From Acidobacteriota bacterium (GTDB lineage: Bacteria; Acidobacteriota; Terriglobia; Terriglobales; Acidobacteriaceae): a stretch of 38,707 nucleotides of DNA. Where the stretch lies: contig JAKAJO010000058.1 of assembly GCA_021813745.1 (NCBI GenBank), forward strand, positions 1-38,707, read 5' to 3'. Numbering within the stretch: position 1 is the stretch's first letter; each line of letters opens with the position of its first letter. The notes below the pieces were generated by a model. It did not search any database. It worked only from the letters and a program-made list of their open reading frames with translations, and was not told the DNA's origin. Of this stretch, positions 17,937 through 25,220 are shown in pieces. The position numbers were made by a program, and so were the translations under genes.

Positions 17937-18622
17937 GCAAGGTCTACACGGATGCGGAGTTCTCGGCCAGAACCTCTGAAGACAGAACCTGGCGCATTAA
18001 GGAAATCTCCGACCTAAAGAGCGCGGCCAAACGAGCAGGAAAAGATGAAAACCTCCGCCGTGTACTGCTCCGAGCTCTAGTCACAATTTGCTACGCCCAT
18101 TGGGAGGGCTCCGTGAGATTCGCAGCTCGAACATACCTTGAGTACATCGCGGTGCGAAAGCTGAACTATTCAGAACTAGACCGCCAGTTCCTCTGCAACT
18201 ACTTCTTACCCCGCCTTGCTGCTCTCTCTGTCTCGAGGACCAGCATCTCCGATCGATGCGCCCTCGTCGAAGATGTCCTTGATTCATCAAAGAAGCGATT
18301 TTCGAGAGCCAACAATGAGCTTATTGACACGAGGTCCAACCTGAATTTTGGAGTTCTAAAGGATATATGCACAATTTGCGGAGTCCCGATCGCATCGTTC
18401 GAGGACCACGAGACCTTCATAGATATCATTCTTCTAAAGCGCCGGAATGCGATCGCCCACGGCGAGGAAACATACGTCGAAATCGACGGCGCTGATGAAC
18501 TCGCCGAAAGGACGATAAAGGTGATGAGAGCTTTCGGAGAGGCGCTAGAGAATCAATTTTGTCTCGGACAGTACAGAGCGAATTCCACGGAGAGTTTCAG
18601 GAGCCATACCATCCCAAATTAG
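17933..18622 (+). CDS. MAE_28990/MAE_18760-like HEPN protein
   Basis: A 229-aa helical protein. The HEPN RNase-type motif R-x4-6-H appears as KRRNAIAHGEE near residue 180, preceded by an all-helical region with VTICYAHWEGSVRFAARTYLEY, typical of the MAE_28990 HEPN family. HEPN proteins of this kind are predicted ribonucleases acting in toxin-antitoxin or abortive-infection modules, and association with DUF262 genes is a known pattern. Its start codon overlaps the DUF262 stop, so the pair is co-translated. A GTG 12 bp upstream is possible but sits too close to the GGGGAGG. It shares the low-G+C codon use of its partner. RNA cleavage itself is inferred from family, not shown here. Confidence 0.78.
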   Translation: MSKVYTDAEFSARTSEDRTWRIKEISDLKSAAKRAGKDENLRRVLLRALVTICYAHWEGSVRFAARTYLEYIAVRKLNYSELDRQFLCNYFLPRLAALSVSRTSISDRCALVEDVLDSSKKRFSRANNELIDTRSNLNFGVLKDICTICGVPIASFEDHETFIDIILLKRRNAIAHGEETYVEIDGADELAERTIKVMRAFGEALENQFCLGQYRANSTESFRSHTIPN

Positions 18623-18639
18623 ACAGCCCGGTGCCGGGC

Positions 18640-18666
18640 CCCGGTCCCTCGCAGTCGGGGACCGGG
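18640..18666 (+). terminator. G+C-rich stem-loop after the DUF262-HEPN pair
   Basis: CCCGGTCCC (18640-18648) pairs perfectly with GGGACCGGG (18658-18666) across a 9-nt loop, 17 bp after the HEPN stop. No T tract follows, so it may be a transcript 3'-end stabiliser, not a true intrinsic terminator. Confidence 0.45.
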
Positions 18667-18982
18667 CAACGCACCAACCCCACCCCGCCACCAGTCCCTG
18701 ATCCCTCAGTCCCGTCAACCCCTTCAACCACCGTCCCGCCCGCAACTCCCTCATTCCAAGCGCAATTCTCTGCCCCCTTTTGCCGACTCTTTCCCCGCCC
18801 CGGCGCATGCTGGTTTCATGACAATCACCACGCTCCCGCACCGCCCCTTGGCACATTCGTGTTACTGGGCACCAATTTGTTGTATTGAGCACCTTGGCGA
18901 AATCCCTCATCCTAGTCCCCATAACAGTTCCCCGCGGCACCAGTCATTGGGACTCATCGAAGAGAACATCAAGGAGAAGAAG
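18667..18982. other. Gene-free stretch
   Basis: About 315 bases, C-rich in the first half. Short open frames on both strands are proline- or arginine-rich and show no conserved character. A good ribosome-binding site for the next gene (AAGGAGAAGAAG) sits at its right end. I see no promoter consensus or RNA gene. Confidence 0.4.
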
Positions 18983-19273
18983 ATGCGAGAAACCATCGAG
19001 GCCGGCGATCTGGTGAAAGTCTCATGCAAGGCTGGGCTGTGGACGGTTGTCGCGGTCCGCGCGCGCAACCTTGAGCCAAAATTCATGGTTCAGCTCGGAG
19101 AGGACCCGACAACGAGTCAGTGGTTCCAAAGTGACGCCGTGAGGCTCATGCTGAAATCTCCGAAGCCCGAGCCAGTGCCTGTGCCAATGTCTGAGCCAGA
19201 GTCCACGTCAGAACCAGCGAGCGCTTCACAATATTCTTGGATGACCTGCGTCCCGCAATACAGTAGGCATTAA
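18983..19273 (+). CDS. Small SH3-like hypothetical protein
   Basis: A 96-aa protein. The first 55 residues (IEAGDLVKVSCKAGLWTVVA, then FMVQLGEDPTTSQWFQSDAV) look like a small all-beta SH3/KOW-like barrel of the kind seen in YodC-like proteins. The tail is a low-complexity Pro-Glu-Ser repeat (EPVPVPMSEPESTSEP). No signal peptide or membrane segment is seen. ATG 18983 is supported by AAGGAG 8 bases upstream. It sits alone between the defence-like pair and the 80-bp repeats. No function can be assigned. Confidence 0.6.
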   Translation: MRETIEAGDLVKVSCKAGLWTVVAVRARNLEPKFMVQLGEDPTTSQWFQSDAVRLMLKSPKPEPVPVPMSEPESTSEPASASQYSWMTCVPQYSRH

Positions 19274-19403
19274 AACTACGCCCCATCCCTTTCGCATGGT
19301 TCGCCGGGGGTCGGAGATCGTAGACTGACCGCAGGGCAGAAATCTACAATCCCCACCCCCGCCAAACACCATCAGCTGTCCCTCCACCAGCGAGCTGAAA
19401 GCA

Positions 19404-19781
19404 TCGTCAAGCCCACCTCAACCCAACATTTTCCCTAACTTCCTCATTCCACTCAGCAAAAAGTTCGCCGGGTGCCCCACTTTCGCCGGTGCGCGAATGC
19501 GCAGCGGCTAAGGTGGGAAACCTCAATCCACAACCCACCGCCAGACCCCGGGTGCCCCACTTTCGCCGAGCGCGACAGCGCAGCGGCTAAGGTGGGAAAC
19601 CTCAATCCCCGTCCCCGCCACCAGACCCCGGGTGCCCCATCTTCGCCGGTGCGCGAATGCGCAGCGGCTAAGGTGGGAAGCCTCAATCCCCGTCCCACCG
19701 TCAGCAAGCCAGAAGACTCGTCAAGCCCCCTCAACCCAACATTTCCCCTAACTCCCTCATTCCACTCAGCAAAAAGTTCGC
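19404..19781. repeat. 65-bp direct repeat bracketing a tandem array
   Basis: The segment 19404-19468 recurs at 19718-19781 with only a few differences; both copies begin TCGTCAAGCCC and end CTCAGCAAAAAGTTCGC. The pair exactly brackets the three 80-bp tandem repeats, as if the tandem block was inserted in or expanded between the two copies. Confidence 0.85.
19469..19708. repeat. Three tandem 80-bp imperfect repeats with internal dyad
   Basis: Units begin at 19469, 19549 and 19629. Each opens with GGGTGCCCCA and a CTTTCGCC-like stretch, has a GCGCAGCGGCTAAGGTGGGA block, and continues with CCTCAATCC. The CCCCACTT and AAGGTGGG parts can fold into an imperfect hairpin, so each unit resembles a REP-like intergenic palindrome. 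The first and third units share GTGCGCGAATGCGCAGC, while the second has AGCGCGACAGCGCAGC. No coding sense is visible. Confidence 0.85.
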
Positions 19782-20210
19782 ACCGTTTTGCATGTTCTTT
19801 CCAGCAAGCGCGCATACTAAGTACATCAGCCTGAGAAACGTGCCCACCAGCCCGTGCTCTCAGGCATTTTCATTGCAGGAGACCGCACCATGCCGTCGAT
19901 CAACACCCTCGCCCACCCGTCGCAGTGTCGGGCTTACCACCGCTCAAAATGTCAGGGACCTGCCCGGCCCGTACCGAAAGAAAATAAATACCCACCCCCC
20001 CTCTCCCCTGAATTGATCTGCACTTTTCCACAAATGCCTTGCATGTTTTGGCCTTGACGACTTTCACCTTTCTTCGCCTTTACAGTCGAGGCTGGATTCT
20101 CCCCTGATAAGCCCGGTCGTGTTCCAAGGAGCCACACGCAATTCAATTCGACTTGTTCTTCGCGATCTCGGCCCATGCCTTCTCTTCGCGCGCCTCGGGG
20201 CAGTTGCGTC
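19782..20210. other. Gene-free stretch after the tandem repeats
   Basis: About 430 bases with no convincing gene. A 55-codon frame at 19890 has a passable CAGGAGA upstream but an unlikely composition. A C-run (CCCACCCCCCCTCTCCCC) occurs near 19990. No hairpin terminator for the minus-strand gene to the right was found. Confidence 0.4.
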
Positions 20211-20801
20211 CTATCGCCCGTAGCGCCCGATGACCTGAGCATGCGCCAGGATATGTCCTCGCATCGCCTTTTCCACCTCAGCGCGGGTCGCTCCCGGCTG
20301 CAGCTTCAGCATCGTGTCCAGCGCATACAGATCAAAGAAGTAGCGGTGCGCCGAATGGCCCGGAGGACACGGCCCGCCGTAGCCGATGCGTCCAAAGTCG
20401 TTGCGTCCCTGCTTGCCGCCGTCTGCCAATTGCGCCACGTCCGGCACGCCGGCCACAAGGTGGCGACGATCCAGTGGCATGTCGTACAGAACCCAGTGCA
20501 CCCACGTTCCCGCCGGCGCGTCTGGATCCGTCACCACCAGCGTCATGCTCTTGGTCCCCGCGGGTGGCGCGCTCCATGTCATCTCCGGGGAGCGGTCCGC
20601 CCCATCACACGTGCATTCCACTGGTATTTGCCCTTGATGAAAGCCTGGTATTGTCAGGTCCATTGCACTCCCTCCTGCGGCGCTCACTCTGACATGGCAA
20701 CCCACCAACACCAGCACGCAGAATAAGGCCGCAAGGCTCTTTCCGCCTCTTCGCGGACTTCGCCTCTCACACTTTGGAATGGGATTCAAAGAGACAATCA
20801 T
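20211..20801 (-). CDS. YbhB/YbcL-family (PEBP-like) lipoprotein
   Basis: A 196-aa phosphatidylethanolamine-binding-protein fold. The N-terminus is basic, followed by a hydrophobic stretch ending in the lipobox LVGC (LAALFCVLVLVGCHV), so the mature protein is probably lipid-anchored in the envelope. PEBP signatures are DPDAPAGTWVHWVLYDMP and GPCPPGHSAHRYFFDLYAL. Bacterial members are annotated Raf-kinase-inhibitor-like; their ligands are mostly unknown. ATG 20801 follows GGAGG at good spacing. It lies about 100 bp downstream of the flavin-reductase-like gene on the same strand and may share its transcript. Confidence 0.88.
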   Translation of the reverse strand: MIVSLNPIPKCERRSPRRGGKSLAALFCVLVLVGCHVRVSAAGGSAMDLTIPGFHQGQIPVECTCDGADRSPEMTWSAPPAGTKSMTLVVTDPDAPAGTWVHWVLYDMPLDRRHLVAGVPDVAQLADGGKQGRNDFGRIGYGGPCPPGHSAHRYFFDLYALDTMLKLQPGATRAEVEKAMRGHILAHAQVIGRYGR

Positions 20802-20903
20802 GAGCCTCCTCTCCGCGCCAACAACTCACGCCGACCAAGGCTCCTACCGCACCACATTAAAGCAGTTTTCCATCCCCCGCAGTGACGCGGGAGACGTCAC
20901 TGG

Positions 20904-21527
20904 CTACTTGGGCCGCTCCAATTCCAGCAACTCCCGTGTCCGCACCCAGGTATTCCCCGCCATGCGTCCCAATGCCGCCAGACCCACAGGATCCACGCGA
21001 AAATTCTCCACCAGGTCTTCCCGCACGTGGAAGCGCAACACCTCACCCAGAACAATCACACCCGCGCCCGGAACATGCCCTGTGTAGATCACCTGGAGCA
21101 GCTTGCACTCCATCTGAGCCGGAGACTCCGCCACCCGCGGTGGCTTCACAACCTCGCTGGCCAACGCCGTAAGCCCGGCCAGCTTGAATTCATCTACCTC
21201 CGGCGCCACCTCCGCTGCCGTCGCATTTGCCGCGTCCGCCAACTCCTCGCTCACCACGTTCACGACAAACTCGCGCGTCTGCTCCACGTTGTGCAAAGTG
21301 TCCTTGCGATGTCCCGCCGGGCCCTCCGTCGCCCGCCGCAACGTCGGGCAAAACAGCACCGTCGGTGGCACGGAGCCCACGCCCGTAAAAAAGCTGAACG
21401 GGGCAAGATTCACCTGTCCCTGCTCGTCCACCGTGGACACCAGCGCCACCGGCCGCGGCACAATCAACCCGCTCATCAGCTTGTAGCTGTCCCGTGCCTC
21501 GCACTTCGCCGCATCAAACGTCAGCAT
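20904..21527 (-). CDS. Flavin reductase-like FMN-binding protein
   Basis: A 207-aa split-barrel protein of the flavin_reduct family. LMSGLIVPRPVALVSTVDEQ and VNLAPFSFFTGVGSVPPTVLF form the FMN-binding barrel, and TLHNVEQTREFVVNVVSEEL follows as expected. Members reduce FMN or use it for small oxidoreductions, and the partner is unknown. ATG 21527 is chosen because GAGGGTGGCG precedes it. An ATG at 21548 is in frame but its GGAAGG is too close. It is divergent from phoU. Confidence 0.85.
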   Translation of the reverse strand: MLTFDAAKCEARDSYKLMSGLIVPRPVALVSTVDEQGQVNLAPFSFFTGVGSVPPTVLFCPTLRRATEGPAGHRKDTLHNVEQTREFVVNVVSEELADAANATAAEVAPEVDEFKLAGLTALASEVVKPPRVAESPAQMECKLLQVIYTGHVPGAGVIVLGEVLRFHVREDLVENFRVDPVGLAALGRMAGNTWVRTRELLELERPK

Positions 21528-21704
21528 CGCCACCCTCGTCACACCCATCCTTCCAGCCTAGAACATCCAAATGAATCGTGTCGCGTCCAACACCACAAGG
21601 CTTACCCGTGCCCAAAGTGTCGTAATCCTTCTGGTGCCGGTTTGTATTTTTGCAATCTGGTAACACGGCTTGATGCACAATCAAGTAGAGGAGTAACAAA
21701 CCGA

Positions 21705-22376
21705 GTGCCGCGTATTCACTTCCAATTGCAACTTGCCGAGCTCAAGGACAAACTCCTTGCCATGGCTGCCCTCGCGCAGCAGGCCGTCGAGTCCGCGGTC
21801 GAAGCTTATCTCCAACGCGATCTCTCCCTCTGCCAGTACGTCAAGCAGAATGAGACCGCAATCAACACCGCCCAGCGTGAGCTCGACGAGATGGCCTACG
21901 AACTCCTCGCCAAAGAGCAGCCCATGGCCATTGACCTCCGCTTCATCCTCGCCGTCATCAAGATCAATGGCGACCTCGAACGCATCGGCGATCAGTCCAT
22001 GGGGATTGCCCGCCGCACACGCGACATCGTTAAAACTGGCGAAATCGATCTGCCTGTCGACTTCGCGGCCATGGGCGAATACGCCGGCCGCATGATCCGA
22101 ACCGCCATTCACTCCCTGCTTGAGGGGGATGCACGGCTTGCTGACACCGTCCGCGATATGGACGACGAGATCGACCGCATGAATCGCCGCGCCCACGCCG
22201 ACCTGCTCAAGCTCATCCAGGAGAAACCCGAGTTCACCCAGCAGGCCATGAATGGCCTCATGGTCTCCCGCAGCCTGGAACGCATCGCCGACCATGCCGC
22301 CAACATCGCCACCGACGTCATCTTCTGGATCCGAGGTGCCGACGTTCGCCACCAGCTCAGCCTTGCAATGGACTAA
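21705..22376 (+). CDS. phoU: Phosphate-specific transport regulator PhoU
   Basis: A 223-aa all-helical cytosolic protein with two PhoU three-helix bundles. The conserved metal-binding stretches are visible as INGDLERIGDQSMGIARR in the first half and SLERIADHAANIATDV in the second. PhoU links the Pst transporter to the PhoR/PhoB two-component pair and represses phosphate uptake when Pi is ample. The start is GTG 21705, preceded by AGAGGAG; the frame is open much further upstream but without PhoU character. No pst or phoBR genes are adjacent, which is uncommon for phoU but not rare. A strong terminator follows. Confidence 0.93.
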   Translation: MPRIHFQLQLAELKDKLLAMAALAQQAVESAVEAYLQRDLSLCQYVKQNETAINTAQRELDEMAYELLAKEQPMAIDLRFILAVIKINGDLERIGDQSMGIARRTRDIVKTGEIDLPVDFAAMGEYAGRMIRTAIHSLLEGDARLADTVRDMDDEIDRMNRRAHADLLKLIQEKPEFTQQAMNGLMVSRSLERIADHAANIATDVIFWIRGADVRHQLSLAMD

Positions 22377-22400
22377 GACCGCCTCTCATTGGCAGCAGAA

Positions 22401-22433
22401 AGGGCGCAACTCCCCCAAGAGTTGCGCCCTTTT
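22401..22433 (+). terminator. Rho-independent terminator of phoU
   Basis: A perfect 12-bp stem AGGGCGCAACTC (22401-22412) / GAGTTGCGCCCT (22419-22430) with a 6-nt loop is followed by a TTTT run. It lies 24 bp after the phoU stop, between convergent genes. On the minus strand only a short T run follows, so it serves phoU best. Confidence 0.92.
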
Positions 22434-22462
22434 ACCGTCAGGCCTTGTTCTGTGCCCAGTCG

Positions 22463-23440
22463 TTACGCGCCCTGGTTGGCATTGTGCAGCAGCACCGCCA
22501 CGGCGCAGCTGGTCAGCCGCGTCTCGGCGGAATCCGCGCGGCTCGTCAGAATCACCGGCACCCGCGCGCCCAGCACGATGCCCGCCAGTTGCGCGCCGCC
22601 CAGATACTCAAGCTGCTTGGCCAGCATGTTGCCGCTCTCCAGGTCCGGCACCACCAGGATGTCTGCCTGCCCTGTCACCGGCGAGTCCAGATGTTTGATC
22701 TTCGCCGCCTTCAGGCTCACCGCCGTGTCAAATGCCAGAGGCCCATCCAGAATGCCGCCCGTAATTTGCCCGCGGTCCGCCATCTTACACAGAGCTGCCG
22801 CTTCCATCGTAGAAGGAATCTTCGGATTCACCGTCTCCACCGCAGAAAGCAACGCAACCTTTGGCTCCGGAATTCCCAGCGCATGCGCCAGGTCAATCGC
22901 GTTTTGCACAATGTGAATCTTGTCCTCAAACTCCGGCTTGATGTTGATCGCAGCATCGGTAATCAGCAGCGTCCGCGCATAGGCCGGCGTATCCATCACA
23001 AACACATGCGTGATGCGTCGCGAAGTGCGCAGTCCTGTATCGCGCGCCATCGCCACCTTCATCAGCTCATCGGTATGCAGGCTGCCTTTCATCATCGCCT
23101 GCGCTTGCCCGCTGCGGCACAGACTCACGCTGATCTCGGCAGCCTTGGTCTCCGTCTCCGCATCCACAATGGAAAACTTTGAAATGTCCACGCCAATCTT
23201 TGCTGCCAACGCCTTCATCGCCGCTTCGTCGCCAATCAGCGTCGGCTCAATCAATCCCGCAGCGGCTGCTTCCACCGCGCCGCGCAGCGCCACATCCGAC
23301 AACGGCCAGCACACCGCCGTCGTAATCGCAGGCAGACATTTACAGCGCTCAATGAATTTGTGAAAGACGTGGTAGTCCGCCGGATGACCCACCAGCGGGT
23401 CAACCACTACGGCTTCAGCAAGAGGGGCAAGATCACTCAT
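22463..23440 (-). CDS. Phosphate acetyl/butyryltransferase family protein
   Basis: A 325-aa member of the PTA/PTB family, transferring an acyl group between CoA and phosphate. Conserved segments are GLIEPTLIGDEAAMKALAAK, AQAMMKGSLHTDELMK, RITHVFVMDTPAYARTLLIT, KVALLSAVETVNPKIPSTME and TGQADILVVPDLESGNMLAK. These resemble Ptb and the C-terminal half of MaoC-PTA fusions more than long Pta. The MaoC-like domain is absent. ATG 23440 is chosen for GGAGA upstream and because the conserved region starts soon after. No butyrate or acetate kinase is adjacent, so the substrate is open. It could convert acetyl-CoA from PFOR to acetyl-phosphate. Divergent from xylB. Confidence 0.85.
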   Translation of the reverse strand: MSDLAPLAEAVVVDPLVGHPADYHVFHKFIERCKCLPAITTAVCWPLSDVALRGAVEAAAAGLIEPTLIGDEAAMKALAAKIGVDISKFSIVDAETETKAAEISVSLCRSGQAQAMMKGSLHTDELMKVAMARDTGLRTSRRITHVFVMDTPAYARTLLITDAAINIKPEFEDKIHIVQNAIDLAHALGIPEPKVALLSAVETVNPKIPSTMEAAALCKMADRGQITGGILDGPLAFDTAVSLKAAKIKHLDSPVTGQADILVVPDLESGNMLAKQLEYLGGAQLAGIVLGARVPVILTSRADSAETRLTSCAVAVLLHNANQGA

Positions 23441-23667
23441 CTGTCGGGTTCTCCAGGGGCCGCAGCGCATCGTTTCGCGGAGCGGCCTTACGCAATCATT
23501 CTCACCCGGCGCGCTCACAAAGCTTGTGCCTCGCGTCACACTCCGACTCAGCATCTCTGATTGTGATACCAGAATCCGCTCCATTCTTCTATTGGCCACC
23601 GCTTCTCCCAAACTGATATTCTTGCCAGCGTTGAGAAAACCGATTTATGCAATTGAGGTGAATGACA

Positions 23668-25143
23668 ATGTGGTTCCTTGGCATGGATGTCGGTACAGGC
23701 GGCACACGCGCGGTCGTGGTCGATGCGACAGGCAGGGTGATTTCCAGCGCTTCCAGCGAACACGCTCCCTTCCGCACGCCGCATCCCGGCTGGGCTGAGC
23801 AGGACCCCGAAGACTGGTGGCGCGCCGCGCAGGAAGCCATCCGCTTTGCCCTGGCCGCCGCGCCCGAGCCACGGCAGCCCATCGCCGCCATCGGCCTCAC
23901 CGGCCAGATGCACGGCGCCGTCCTGCTCGATGAAAACGGCGCAGTCCTGCGCCCCTCGCTCATCTGGTGCGACACGCGTACGCAGCCCGAGTGCGACTGG
24001 TTGCACGAAAAGATTGGCTACGACCGGCTCATCGAACTCACCTGCAACCCTGCCCTGCCCAACTTCACCCTCACCAAGCTCCTCTGGGTCAAGACACACG
24101 AGCCGGAGATCTTCGCCAAGACACGGCACGTCATGTGCCCCAAGGACTACGTCCGCTACCGCCTCACCGGCGAGTTCGCCATCGACGTTCAGGAGGCGAG
24201 CGGCACGCTCCTGCTCGACGTCACCCATCGCCGCTGGTCGCGCGAAGTCGCCGAGGCCGCGGGCATTCCTGAAAGCTGGCTGCCGCGCGTCTATGAATCG
24301 CCCGAGGTCTGCGCGCGCATCAACGAGTCCGCTGCGGCACACACCGGCCTCGCCGCCGGCACACCCGTCGTCGCCGGCGCGGGCGACCAGGGCGCGGGTG
24401 CGGTCGGCATGGGCATTTTGCAACCGGGCTCGGTTTCTGCCACCATCGGCACCTCTGGCGTGGTCTTCGCTGCCACCGCCGAGCCGACGCGCGATCCCAA
24501 AGGCCGCCTGCACACCTTCTGTCATGCCGTTCCCGGCGTCTGGCACGTCATGGGCGTTACGCAATCTGCGGGCCTCAGCTTCCGCTGGCTCAAGGAGACC
24601 TTCTTCGCCACGCAGGACTACGACGCCCTCACCGCCGCCGCGGAAAAGATTCCCGCTGGCAGCCAGGGCTTGATGTGGGCTCCCTATTTGCTCGGCGAGC
24701 GCACGCCGCATCTCGACCCCGAGGTTCGCGCCGCCTTCGCAGGCATCGGCTCCAGCCACACCGCTGCACACTTCGTCCGCGCTGTGCTCGAGGGCGTCGC
24801 CTACTCGCTCCAGGACACCTTCACTCTCTTCGCCGAGCTCGGCATTCCCGTCAGCGCCGTGCGTCTCGGCGGCGGCGGCGCGCGCGGCCCGCTCTGGCGA
24901 AAGATTCAGGCAGGCATCTACAACCAGACCGTCGAAGTGCTTACCGCCGAGGAAGGCGGCGCCTTCGGTTCCGCGCTGCTCGCGGGCGTTGGCGCGGGCC
25001 ACTGGCCCAATCTCGATGCAGCCTGCGGCCAGGCCATTGAAGTCGCCCAGCGCATCGTTCCAGACCCCGCCGATGTTGCCGCATACACGGCCGGCTACGC
25101 ACACTGGCGCAAGCTCTATCCCGCTCTGCGAAGCCTCCGCTAG
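23668..25143 (+). CDS. xylB: Xylulokinase
   Basis: A 491-aa FGGY sugar kinase that phosphorylates D-xylulose, feeding the pentose phosphate pathway. The phosphate-binding loop is WFLGMDVGTGGTRAVVVD. Substrate-side motifs are GLTGQMHGAVLLDENGAVLR and SLIWCDTRTQPECDWL, both characteristic of XylB. The catalytic base is Asp240 in GAGDQGAGAVGMGI, and the adenosine motif is LGGGGARGPLWRKI. ATG 23668 has GAGG 9 bases upstream, and an ATG 6 bp earlier overlaps that site too closely. No xylose isomerase is in the window. Confidence 0.92.
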   Translation: MWFLGMDVGTGGTRAVVVDATGRVISSASSEHAPFRTPHPGWAEQDPEDWWRAAQEAIRFALAAAPEPRQPIAAIGLTGQMHGAVLLDENGAVLRPSLIWCDTRTQPECDWLHEKIGYDRLIELTCNPALPNFTLTKLLWVKTHEPEIFAKTRHVMCPKDYVRYRLTGEFAIDVQEASGTLLLDVTHRRWSREVAEAAGIPESWLPRVYESPEVCARINESAAAHTGLAAGTPVVAGAGDQGAGAVGMGILQPGSVSATIGTSGVVFAATAEPTRDPKGRLHTFCHAVPGVWHVMGVTQSAGLSFRWLKETFFATQDYDALTAAAEKIPAGSQGLMWAPYLLGERTPHLDPEVRAAFAGIGSSHTAAHFVRAVLEGVAYSLQDTFTLFAELGIPVSAVRLGGGGARGPLWRKIQAGIYNQTVEVLTAEEGGAFGSALLAGVGAGHWPNLDAACGQAIEVAQRIVPDPADVAAYTAGYAHWRKLYPALRSLR

Positions 25144-25220
25144 ACCGCTGCGCATCGGGTGTACACACACACGAGCCATGATGTAGCCTTGCTTCCGATT
25201 TCGATGTGCGGGGCTACCTC

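Noticed and set aside
18559..18888. Proline-rich frame overlapping the end of the HEPN gene
   Set aside because: It results from C-rich intergenic sequence in another frame. There is no ribosome-binding site and no family character.
19890..20057. 55-codon frame with CAGGAGA upstream
   Set aside because: The composition is Pro/Cys-rich without secondary-structure character, and it runs across a C-rich tract. No homologous family is recognised.
22401..22433. The phoU hairpin as a fully bidirectional terminator
   Set aside because: The minus strand has only a short T run (TTT) after the stem, so termination of the phosphate acyltransferase transcript here is uncertain.
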